This document shows positions 26,923 through 33,957 of a DNA stretch of 64,000 nucleotides, one piece after another. The stretch's first letter is position 1. Each line of letters begins with the position of its first letter. Both the position numbers and the translations under genes were made by a program. This DNA comes from Pigmentiphaga sp. NML080357 (GTDB taxonomy: Bacteria > Pseudomonadota > Gammaproteobacteria > Burkholderiales > Burkholderiaceae_B). The notes under the pieces were generated by a model. That model made no database searches. It saw nothing but the letters and a program-made list of their open reading frames with translations, and was not told the DNA's origin. The stretch is taken from assembly GCF_002188465.1 (NCBI RefSeq), contig NZ_NINW01000037.1, positions 186,001 through 250,000 on the forward strand. Reading direction: 5' to 3'.

Positions 26923-27440
26923 CGCTTCTCCCGGCCAATGCGCGCCATGCACAAGTCCTGGGCTTTCTTGAGCTCGTATTCGACCGCGCGTACCGAGATG
27001 CCCAGCCGGCGGGCGACCTCCACCTGGGGCAAACCTTCCCAGCGCACCAGCACGAGCACTTGCCGGCATCGCTCGGGCATGCGCTGGACGGCCTTGAGCA
27101 AGGCCTCGACCTGGGCACGGTCCTCGGCGGTTTGTACCGGTCCGGGCGCGGGATCGGGCAATTCGGCCAGTGCCTCGATTTCCTCCGCCGAGAGCATCCG
27201 GGTCTGGCTGCGTTGGGCATCGACGGCGATGTTGACCGCCATGCGCAGCAGATAGGAGTATGGCCTGGCAACCATGCCTCCGCGATCGTCCTGCGCCTGC
27301 AGCCGCAGCCAGGTATCCTGCAACGCGTCCCCCGCCAGCTCGGCATTGCCCAGCCTGCGGGTCAGCTGGCGCTTGAGGTCGTTGTAGCGTTCCACCAGCA
27401 ACGATCTGAGCAGCGGTCGTGCGTCGTCTTTCTGCGCCAT
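26919..27440 (-). CDS. FecI-like ECF sigma factor (VreI-like), module 1
   Basis: 173 residues: region 2 (RRLGNAELAGDALQDTWLRL, PYSYLLRMAVNIAVDAQRS) and region 4 (MPERCRQVLVLVRWEGLPQV, ARRLGISVRAVEYELKKAQD). The PDPAPGP linker is shared with the paralogue at 53.1 kb. It directs RNA polymerase to genes of a cell-surface signalling regulon, probably including the exoprotein gene downstream. It starts 1 base after the STN protein's stop and overlaps the FecR-like gene by 4 bases, so all three are made together. Confidence 0.9.
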   Translation of the reverse strand: MAQKDDARPLLRSLLVERYNDLKRQLTRRLGNAELAGDALQDTWLRLQAQDDRGGMVARPYSYLLRMAVNIAVDAQRSQTRMLSAEEIEALAELPDPAPGPVQTAEDRAQVEALLKAVQRMPERCRQVLVLVRWEGLPQVEVARRLGISVRAVEYELKKAQDLCMARIGREKR

Positions 27441-27441
27441 G

Positions 27442-28140
27442 CTAGGGGGCTCGCGGCGGGCAGTCCGTGCCCGCGATCTCGGTTCTGGGCAGGATGAGAA
27501 GAGTCAGAGGCTGGGGCACGTCGGCCGGCGGCGCGATGAAACGGGTCCGGCCCAGCGCCCGCAGGATCGCCGCGTCGCGCCGGCCGTCGCCAGTGCTCCC
27601 CAGCAACCGCACGTCGGCCTTGCCGCGGTCATCGACGGCCAGGCGCAATAGCGCCCGATAATCGCCGGGCGCGGTCAGCATATCGTCGCACAGCACCCGC
27701 AGCAGCCTCGCCTGGACCAGGCCCCCGTAGCGGTCGATTGCGTGTGCCGATGCCGCGGCGGGTGGCGGCGGCTCGGGCCCGGACGCCCCGGACGGTTTCA
27801 GCACGAAGGCATCGATGCCCGGAGTGCCCACGTCGTCCGCGATGAGCCCCGTCCCCGCCAGCATCAGGTCGAGCGCCTCGCGCCCGCCATACGAACCGTG
27901 GATCGGCGCCGACACCCTGCCCGCGACCAGCGTATCGGGAAACAGTACGGAACGGCCGGATGCCGCCGCGTAGGCGTCTAGCGCCGCGGCGAGCGGCTGT
28001 GCCGGCAGATCGAAATGGATGAGATGTCCCTGCGCATCGTGCGTCATGTCTTCCGGCCATCCGGGAATGGGCGACAACGCGGCGGCGGCCAGGTGCATCG
28101 CTACGGCCCATCTCGCGGCGAAGGCTACTTTCCTTGCCAT
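27442..28140 (-). CDS. Free-standing STN plus TonB-C-like periplasmic signalling protein (VreA-like), module 1
   Basis: 232 residues with signal peptide (to about residue 30), an STN domain (about 40-115: IHFDLPAQPLAAALDAYAAA, SGRSVLFPDTLVAGR, ALDLMLAGTGL), a Pro-rich linker, and a C-terminal TonB-CTD-like domain (135-218: DRYGGLVQARLLRVL, LAVDDRGKADVRLLGSTGDG, AAILRALGRTRF). STN domains normally sit at the front of TonB-dependent receptors; here there is no beta-barrel, the architecture of P. aeruginosa VreA (from memory). It presumably relays a periplasmic signal to the FecR-like protein encoded two genes on. Promoter region lies in the 130 bases upstream, near a PHO-box-like repeat. Confidence 0.85.
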   Translation of the reverse strand: MARKVAFAARWAVAMHLAAAALSPIPGWPEDMTHDAQGHLIHFDLPAQPLAAALDAYAAASGRSVLFPDTLVAGRVSAPIHGSYGGREALDLMLAGTGLIADDVGTPGIDAFVLKPSGASGPEPPPPAAASAHAIDRYGGLVQARLLRVLCDDMLTAPGDYRALLRLAVDDRGKADVRLLGSTGDGRRDAAILRALGRTRFIAPPADVPQPLTLLILPRTEIAGTDCPPRAP

Positions 28141-28187
28141 CCGCGGCAGCCAGGAAATCCATGTTCGGAGGTCTTTGAAAGCAAACC

Positions 28188-28212
28188 CGGGCTCCCCTTA
28201 CCGGGAAGCCCG
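28188..28212 (-). terminator. Probable terminator of the tpsB-exb operon
   Basis: CGGGCT/AGCCCG stem continued by CCC/GGG around a TTACC loop; on the minus strand it is followed by TTTGCTTTC. It lies 60 bases after the last gene of the nine-gene operon and just before the module 1 genes. Confidence 0.6.
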
Positions 28213-28230
28213 TGATGGTAGAAGCCGTTT

Positions 28231-28248
28231 GTGACGCCGGTGTGAAAT
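28231..28248. promoter_or_regulatory. PHO-box-like direct repeat upstream of module 1 (weaker match)
   Basis: On the minus strand: ATTTCAC, ACCG, GCGTCAC, the 7-4-7 layout of a PHO box, about 90 bases before the VreA-like start. It keeps TCAC in both repeats but is less exact than the sites at 37624, 51937 and 57523. Confidence 0.35.
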
Positions 28249-28272
28249 ATGGCGACCCGGCCGTCGCGCGGA

Positions 28273-28551
28273 TCAGGACCGCCCGGCCTTGCGCGGCTGC
28301 TCCGCGGCCGATTTCGCCTTGCTCCCCGCCTGCTTGTAGGCGCGCCGGGCGGCCTGGAGCTCGGCGCCGGAAATGCCGAGCTCCACCATCGATTCCACCA
28401 GCAGGCGCAGCAGCCGCTCGCGCTGGCGGATGCGCACGGTCTCCACCCGTCGCGTCCGTTCGAGCTGTCGCGCGGTGGCATTCAACTGCCGGCGCATGTG
28501 CTCGTGCAGGTTCGCATCCGCATCGCAGTGGAACTCGGCCGTCTCCGTCAT
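28273..28551 (-). CDS. Small helical hypothetical protein
   Basis: 92 residues, highly charged and alpha-helical (LHEHMRRQLNATARQLERTR, RIRQRERLLRLLVESMVELG, ISGAELQAARRAYKQ), Lys/Arg-rich C-terminus, no signal peptide. The phrase GISGAELQAARRAYKQ resembles the basic core of H-NS-type proteins only superficially, so I do not call it that. Last gene of the tpsB-exb operon, 45 bases after the YbjN-like gene, so a cytoplasmic accessory role is likely. Function unknown. Confidence 0.65.
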   Translation of the reverse strand: MTETAEFHCDADANLHEHMRRQLNATARQLERTRRVETVRIRQRERLLRLLVESMVELGISGAELQAARRAYKQAGSKAKSAAEQPRKAGRS

Positions 28552-28596
28552 CGTGTTTCTCCGGTGTTGCAGAGGACTACGGCAGTGGGCGGGAAA

Positions 28597-29124
28597 TCAA
28601 GCCGAAACGGCCGCGGGTTCCCCCTCCGCCTGCACGGCTGCCTGCGTCGCGGCAGCGTCCGCCCCGGCCTGCTCGGCGCGGAAGTTGCGCAGGTACAGGA
28701 AGAACTGGCCCATCATCTGCGTCCAGATCTGCGCCGCGACTACCAGGTGGCTGGCGGACACGCCGCCGGCGGCCACCACGTCCATCTCCAGCACGACGAA
28801 ATCACCATGCCGGGACACGCGGGCGAAACGCTTGGTACGGTGCCATTCGGTCAGCAGCGCCGCGGGCAGGTCGCCGCCTTGCACGCGCAGCGGGCAGCTG
28901 AACGTGAAATCCGCATACTGGTCCTTGGCCTGGGCGTTGCCCCACAGCACCTGGAACCCGACGCCGTGGCAGGCGCTGTGCAGGCGGACGATGCCGTCCT
29001 GCTCGATAGGTGTCACGGCGCAGCCGGCGGCCTTGATGGCGTCGGCCACTTGATCGGGGCCGACGAAGGTCAGCATCTGGGTTCCGGTTTTCTCGGCCTC
29101 GGCGGGCGTGGCGTTCTTGCTCAT
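28597..29124 (-). CDS. YbjN-domain protein
   Basis: 175 residues matching the YbjN fold (related to type III secretion chaperones): early QVADAIKAAGCAVTPIEQDG, core YADFTFSCPLRVQ, ALLTEWHRTKRFARVSRHGD and VLEMDVVAAGGVSASHLVVA. No signal peptide, so cytosolic, perhaps a chaperone or regulatory adaptor for another product of this operon (inference). The C-terminus is an Ala-rich tail. It lies 51 bases after the parvulin gene. Confidence 0.7.
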   Translation of the reverse strand: MSKNATPAEAEKTGTQMLTFVGPDQVADAIKAAGCAVTPIEQDGIVRLHSACHGVGFQVLWGNAQAKDQYADFTFSCPLRVQGGDLPAALLTEWHRTKRFARVSRHGDFVVLEMDVVAAGGVSASHLVVAAQIWTQMMGQFFLYLRNFRAEQAGADAAATQAAVQAEGEPAAVSA

Positions 29125-29175
29125 GATGTTTCCTGAAATGAATGGTGTTGTGGTGTCGGATACCGGGCGACGCGC

Positions 29176-30108
29176 TCAGTTCGCCTTGCGCAGCGCCTCG
29201 TCCAGCGCGGCGTTGTCGATCTTCACCGAACCGGAGGGGGCCAGCTTGGCCATGTAGGCGTCGATCAGCTCCTGCTGCCGCTGCTGCCGCAGGACCTGGC
29301 GCAGGCGTGGCTTGACTTCGTCCAGCGACGCGGTGCGCGCCGCATGAGACTCCAGCAGCTTCAGGATGTGGAATCCGGCGGCCGACTGGACAGGCTCGCT
29401 GACCTGGCCCGGCTTGAGGCGAGCCACCGTGTCGCGTACCTCGGGCAGCAATTGGGTCAAGGGCAAGGTGCCCACGTCGCCGCCGCGGGCCGCGGACCGT
29501 TCGTCCTGCGAGTTCTTGCGGGCCAGGTCGGCGAAATCGCCGCTCTTGGCCTGGGCCGCCAGTAGCTGCGCCTGCGCGCGGGCCTTGGTCACGGCTGCCG
29601 AATCGTTGCCAGGCGCGGCGAGGAAGATCTGGGCGACGTGGTAGGTGGCGGGAATCTGGAATCCGTCCTTGGCGCGTTCATAGGCTTCGCGCACTTCGGC
29701 GTCCGAGGGATAGGCGTCGGGAACCTGGGCCACGGAATTCAGGTACGACGTGGCGACGATCCGGTCCGTGACCTCGCGCACGGCGGCGTCTATCCTCGCC
29801 TTGATCTCGGGACGGCGCTCCCAGCCCTTGCCCTGGGCTTCCTGCAGCAAGGCCTCGCTGGCCAGCCGCTGGCGCAGCCAGCCTTCGATGCTCGACCGAT
29901 CCTCCTTGGCCGCATTGCGCTCGGCGTCAGGCATCGACTGCAGCAGGCGTTCGATCTCCTGTTGCTTGATGGACACGTTGCCGATGCTGGCCACGGTGGC
30001 GCCGCCTTCCGCGGCATGAGCGAGGCCGGCGGTACCGAGGCAGGCGGCGATCAATGCCGCCGCGATGGCCGACCGGCGGCAGGCCGGCTGATGATGTTTG
30101 ACTTTCAT
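29176..30108 (-). CDS. Periplasmic parvulin-type peptidyl-prolyl isomerase (SurA/Par27-like)
   Basis: 310 residues: signal peptide (to about 32, GTAGLAHAAE), SurA-N-like helical domain (IKQQEIERLLQSMPDAERN, IEGWLRQRLASEALLQEA), then a rotamase domain (ATYHVAQIFLA, SGDFADLARKNSQDERSAARGGDVG, GQVSEPVQSAAGFHILKLLE). Start ATG 30108 with AAGGAAG. Family members chaperone outer-membrane proteins; in Bordetella, Par27 assists FHA secretion, so a dedicated chaperone for these giant exoproteins or the TpsB barrel is a reasonable inference. The P. aeruginosa pdt locus also carries a parvulin gene (from memory). Confidence 0.88.
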   Translation of the reverse strand: MKVKHHQPACRRSAIAAALIAACLGTAGLAHAAEGGATVASIGNVSIKQQEIERLLQSMPDAERNAAKEDRSSIEGWLRQRLASEALLQEAQGKGWERRPEIKARIDAAVREVTDRIVATSYLNSVAQVPDAYPSDAEVREAYERAKDGFQIPATYHVAQIFLAAPGNDSAAVTKARAQAQLLAAQAKSGDFADLARKNSQDERSAARGGDVGTLPLTQLLPEVRDTVARLKPGQVSEPVQSAAGFHILKLLESHAARTASLDEVKPRLRQVLRQQRQQELIDAYMAKLAPSGSVKIDNAALDEALRKAN

Positions 30109-30213
30109 ATCGTTCAACTTCCTTCTGTAGTGGCAGCTGGCGGCTATTGCAGCGAAGCAATATGACAAAACCACCTCGGCCACTGAAAAACCCCGTGCGT
30201 CCGCACGATTTCC

Positions 30214-30912
30214 CTATTGCGCGGCGGGCTGCGCCGCGCCGCGGGCATCGAAACGTCCTTCGTACAGCTTGTCCCCGTACTGCTGGGCGATCTCGTCGAG
30301 CTTGACCCTCGCCTTGCCGGCAAACGGCTGCCGGGCAGACATCACCGTGCCCAGGTCGATGGTCTCGTAGGCGCGCAGGATTTCCTGGCCGACGGCATAC
30401 AGCTGCGCGTTCTTGGCCTCGCACTGCCCGATGGCGGTACGGTGGCTCGCCGCTTCCGTCGCCAGGCGTTGCCGCTCGCCCTCCGACGCCCGGGCCATCT
30501 TGAGCAGCTCGTCATAGGCGTTGCGGTATTGCGCCACCTGGCCGGAGGCCTTCTCCAGCGCGGCCTCGGCCTGCTCCTTCAGGCGCACGCTGTCGTCGCG
30601 CGCCTTCTGGCGGGATTCCCGCTCCGCCGCCAGTTGCGCCTTGGCCCGGGACAGTTCCTCTTTCAGTTCAGCCAGCTCCCCCGCATCGGCCGGGGCGGCG
30701 GAGACCCCGCCGCCCTTCGCTTTCAGCGCGGCCAGCTCGTTCTGCGCCTGCTGGAGCTGCGATGTGGTGATGCGCAGCTGGGCGCGCAAGCGCTCTTCCA
30801 TGCTTTGCGCCTGCTGGGCCGAGGCGGACCCCGCGGCGGCCAGCGATAGCGCCAGCGCCCATGCGGTTCGCCGCATCGCCCGCCCGGCCGGCTTCCAGGA
30901 TGCTCTGTGCAC
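30214..30912 (-). CDS. Periplasmic coiled-coil protein
   Basis: 232 residues from GTG 30912 (AAGGAG 6 bases upstream), or 220 from ATG 30876, which starts directly at the signal peptide MRRTAWALALSLAAAGSASA. The mature part is a long coiled coil (about 40-175: RLRAQLRITTSQLQQAQNEL, GELAELKEELSRAKAQLAAE, RLKEQAEAALEKASGQVAQY), ending with a less helical tail and one Cys (GQCEAKNAQLY). It lies 10 bases after the porin gene and probably bridges or scaffolds envelope components. No enzymatic motif. Confidence 0.75.
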   Translation of the reverse strand: MHRASWKPAGRAMRRTAWALALSLAAAGSASAQQAQSMEERLRAQLRITTSQLQQAQNELAALKAKGGGVSAAPADAGELAELKEELSRAKAQLAAERESRQKARDDSVRLKEQAEAALEKASGQVAQYRNAYDELLKMARASEGERQRLATEAASHRTAIGQCEAKNAQLYAVGQEILRAYETIDLGTVMSARQPFAGKARVKLDEIAQQYGDKLYEGRFDARGAAQPAAQ

Positions 30913-30922
30913 GTCGGTCTCC

Positions 30923-32809
30923 TTAGAAGCGAGCGTTGAACTCGACCTGCAGCATGTCGATCGACAGCGGCGGACCGTAGACTTCCTTCGACGAGATCCA
31001 GCGGCCGGTGAACCAGACGCTCTTGTCGACGGCATACGAACCTCCCAGGTAATAGCCCTTGGCGTTGGTGCCGCCCAGGTGGAAGGACGAGTCGTTGTAG
31101 GCATCCGGCAACGCGTCGGGCTCGATGCGCTTGTATCCCGCCAGCAGGTTCCAGTCGCCCTTCGCGGTCGGACTGGGCTTGCCGAAAGTCAGCTGCACCA
31201 TGTAGGCATTGGGGCCGCTCTTGAAATCGGGACGGCCGGTGCCGCCGGAACCGCCGAAGTTGTTGACGATGCCCCCGTTGGAGCGGGTCCACATTTCGTC
31301 GGCGTCGTAGGCTAGGTTGCGGATGAAGTTGGCGTCCAGGCGCAGCCCGTAGCCGCCCGCCACCTTGGTGTCCCAGCGGAAGTTCAGGTCCAGCAATTGG
31401 AACTTGGAAGCCAGGCCCACGTATTGCGGCATGGACGTATTGGCGGGATCCAGCGGATCGAGCGCGATATTGCGCAACAGCATCAGCGTGTTGCCCTTCT
31501 GCATGAACGCCGGCCGCGACCAGTCGGAACTGCAGTGATCCGCGCCGGCGTACAGGGCGCAGGGCTCCGACAGCCTGCCGCTGATGTTGCGGAAATCGTA
31601 GTACGCGACGGCGCCGCGCAGGCGGTTGTCCTCGTTCACCTTCCAGTTGGAGCCGACCTGCGCGCCGATCAGCCACTTGTTCCGGCTGCGCATCTTGTCC
31701 TGGCTGGTGCCGGGGAAGCTGTCCGACGAGTACTCCAGCGGAATCAGGCCCAGGCTGCCGAACAGCGAGACGTCCGGATTGGCCGCCAGCGGACGCTCCG
31801 CCGTCGCGGCGATACCGTCGAAATTCAGATCCGACGAGAACAGCGTATCGGTGGAGAAGAACGGATTGCCGAAGCGGCCGCCGGTAACCGTCAGCCACTC
31901 CGTCGGCTTGTACGACAGCCAGGCCTGGTCGAGCCAGACGCTCTTCTTGCCCAGGCCGCCGCCCAGCGTCTGGGTGGTCGACACCGGGCTGGTATCGCTG
32001 CCGGTGGCAAGCCGGATCCCGGCCGTCGTGCGGTCGGAGATATCCGCGTAGACGCCCAGGCGGGCACGCGCGCGGAACAGGTTCTTGCGGTTCTGGCGCG
32101 TATTGATCGTATCGGGCAGGCCCAGGTTGGTGTTCGGATTGACGTCGTAGCCGCCGCCCTCGTTGATGGCCGCCCAGTCCACCTCGATGTTGCTGTTGCC
32201 GCCCGAGTAGAAGCGGGACTCGTTGCGGACCCGGATGTCGCCTTCCACACGGATGCGCTTGGTCCATTCGGGCGTCTCGTTGGGCGCGGCCCAGCCTTCG
32301 GCCTTGGCCTGGGCCATGACCTGGCCCTTGATCTCGTCGCGGATCTGGTCGCGCACGGTCTCCGGGATATAGGGCACCCGCACGTCGCCGGGTTCGGGGC
32401 GCAGCACCCCTGCCGCCGGCGCGGTGGCCGTCGCGGCGGCCGCGGCCTGGCGCTGCGCCTGCTGGGCCGCCAGGGCTTCGGTCTGCGCCTGGGCGAGCAA
32501 GGCTTCGCCCACGTCCTTGGAGAGGGCGCCGCTCTGGATCAGGCCTCGGATCAGGCGGACCATCGCGCTTTCGGTGGGCGCCGCCGCGGTCTGGGCATGG
32601 GCCGGGACCGTTCCCAGCAGTCCTGCCACCGACGCGACGGCGGCGGCGATGGCGCGGAGACCGGGGCGGCTGCGCGCCGCACCCGCGGCCGGCCGCTGTT
32701 CCCGGGGATGGCTGCCGCGGGCTGCGCGGCGCTCGGAGGTTGTCGATTGATTCATGAGCGAGTTCACGGAATGGGATGGAAACGGATGGGACGGCAGCGG
32801 CAGGTTCAT
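30923..32809 (-). CDS. Putative outer-membrane porin (Porin_5-like)
   Basis: 628 residues: extended N-terminus, signal peptide ending about residue 73 (GTVPAHAQT), a periplasmic helical/Ala-Gln-rich segment (LLAQAQTEALAAQQAQ), then a beta-barrel of alternating strands (RIRVEGDIRVRNESRFY, FRARARLGVYADISDRT, LTVTGGRFGNPFF) ending in a terminal Phe (QVEFNARF). ATG 32809 overlaps the tonB stop as ATGA. The helical N-terminal domain could contact peptidoglycan or the Exb-TonB complex. No TonB-dependent receptor is present, so this barrel and TpsB are the only candidate outer-membrane partners in the operon. Confidence 0.8.
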   Translation of the reverse strand: MNLPLPSHPFPSHSVNSLMNQSTTSERRAARGSHPREQRPAAGAARSRPGLRAIAAAVASVAGLLGTVPAHAQTAAAPTESAMVRLIRGLIQSGALSKDVGEALLAQAQTEALAAQQAQRQAAAAATATAPAAGVLRPEPGDVRVPYIPETVRDQIRDEIKGQVMAQAKAEGWAAPNETPEWTKRIRVEGDIRVRNESRFYSGGNSNIEVDWAAINEGGGYDVNPNTNLGLPDTINTRQNRKNLFRARARLGVYADISDRTTAGIRLATGSDTSPVSTTQTLGGGLGKKSVWLDQAWLSYKPTEWLTVTGGRFGNPFFSTDTLFSSDLNFDGIAATAERPLAANPDVSLFGSLGLIPLEYSSDSFPGTSQDKMRSRNKWLIGAQVGSNWKVNEDNRLRGAVAYYDFRNISGRLSEPCALYAGADHCSSDWSRPAFMQKGNTLMLLRNIALDPLDPANTSMPQYVGLASKFQLLDLNFRWDTKVAGGYGLRLDANFIRNLAYDADEMWTRSNGGIVNNFGGSGGTGRPDFKSGPNAYMVQLTFGKPSPTAKGDWNLLAGYKRIEPDALPDAYNDSSFHLGGTNAKGYYLGGSYAVDKSVWFTGRWISSKEVYGPPLSIDMLQVEFNARF

Positions 32810-33522
32810 GACGGACGCTGTCCCTTGATGGTGATCCGCATCGGGTAGCGCATCGAGGCGGGAGGACGTTCGTCGATCACGTCGGCATCCCGCAGCGCCG
32901 CCAGGACGGTCTTGTCGATGTCGGCGTCGCCGGTGCCCTGGACCAGTTGAGCTTTCGCCACCCGGCCCTCTGCACTCAGCCAGAGGTCGACGCGCATGTC
33001 CTGGAACGCCAGGTGGCGGGTCCGCGCATCGCGGGCCAACAGCCGCTGCAAGGCGCTCGCGTAGTACGCGGAGTACGCGGAATTGCCCAGCCCGCCGCGC
33101 CCTGCTCCGGTCGATCCGCCGCCCCGGCCCGCGGCCACGCCGAAGGCGTCCGTGCCGGCCTGCGCGGCCCCGTCGATGGTGACGGGATCGCCCAGGTCCT
33201 GCGACGGGCTCGGGGGCGCTTCTTCCGGCGGCGTATCGAGCGGTTCGATGGGCGTCGGCTCGGGTTCGACCACTTCCGGCTTGACCTCGGGCTCGGGCTC
33301 CGGAAGCTTTTCCGGCTCGGGCGGCGGCGGAGGCGGCGGAGGAAGCATCAGCATGGGGGGGGCCGCTACTTCACGCTTGGTACTGGCGGTATCGGCAAGC
33401 AGATACCACAGCAGCCCGGCAAGAATGGCCAGGACGCCCAACCCGATGACAAGTCCCCCCCAGCGCCGCCACAGGCGGCTGCCGGCCGACGTCTCGCGAG
33501 GGATGGGATCGCGACTGATCAC
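32806..33522 (-). CDS. TonB-family energy transducer
   Basis: 238 residues: one N-terminal membrane helix (about 21-43), a long Pro/Glu-rich periplasmic spacer (about 54-115, with eight consecutive Pro), a Gly-rich hinge and a C-terminal TonB domain (about 155-236: LLARDARTRHLAFQDMRVDL, GRVAKAQLVQGTGDADIDKT). It should transmit proton-motive force from ExbB/ExbD to an outer-membrane protein. The membrane helix lacks the Ser/His pair of E. coli TonB. It lies 10 bases after exbD and overlaps the porin start. Confidence 0.88.
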   Translation of the reverse strand: MISRDPIPRETSAGSRLWRRWGGLVIGLGVLAILAGLLWYLLADTASTKREVAAPPMLMLPPPPPPPPEPEKLPEPEPEVKPEVVEPEPTPIEPLDTPPEEAPPSPSQDLGDPVTIDGAAQAGTDAFGVAAGRGGGSTGAGRGGLGNSAYSAYYASALQRLLARDARTRHLAFQDMRVDLWLSAEGRVAKAQLVQGTGDADIDKTVLAALRDADVIDERPPASMRYPMRITIKGQRPS

Positions 33523-33532
33523 ATTGCTCTCC

Positions 33533-33943
33533 TCACGCCGGCTTGCCCGTCACCAGGCCGACCTGGTTGAGCTCGATCCGGCGGAGCAGGTCCAGCACTT
33601 CGACCACCTTCGCGTACTGGACCGACGCGTCGCCGCGGACGATGACCGGGAAATCGGGCGACAACGCCTTTTCGGTGCGCAGCCGCTCTTCCAGTTCAGG
33701 CAGGGTGACCGGATAGGCATCGAGGAATACCTGGCCGGCGTTGTCGATGGTGATGGCCTTGGTCTTGGGTTTTTCCAGCGGGACCGAGGCGCTGGCCTTG
33801 GGCAGGTCCACGCGGATGCCGGGAATGCTGGCGTTGCTGGTCAGGATGAAAATGACAAGCACCACCAGCAGCACGTCGACGAAAGGCGTGATGTTGATGC
33901 CGTTGGCGCGCTTCTTGGTGCCGAACTTGACAGCGGTTGCCAT
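33533..33943 (-). CDS. exbD: ExbD/TolR-family proton-channel protein
   Basis: 136 residues: short cytosolic N-terminus, one membrane helix with the essential aspartate (NITPFVDVLLVVLVIFIL, D23), then the periplasmic ExbD domain (VDLPKASASVPLEKPK, FPVIVRGDASVQYAKVVEVL). Start ATG 33943; the open frame extends to 34135 but only shadows exbB. It forms the ion channel with the ExbB-type protein encoded 14 bases upstream and powers the TonB protein encoded next. Confidence 0.93.
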   Translation of the reverse strand: MATAVKFGTKKRANGINITPFVDVLLVVLVIFILTSNASIPGIRVDLPKASASVPLEKPKTKAITIDNAGQVFLDAYPVTLPELEERLRTEKALSPDFPVIVRGDASVQYAKVVEVLDLLRRIELNQVGLVTGKPA

Positions 33944-33957
33944 GGTCGCCCGCTCCG

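Noticed and set aside
28273-28551. H-NS-like nucleoid protein
   Set aside because: Helical and basic, but the family DNA-binding motif is not present.
30923-32809. TonB-dependent receptor as partner of the signalling proteins
   Set aside because: The barrel lacks a plug domain and TonB box; it reads as a porin. No TonB-dependent receptor is present in the window.
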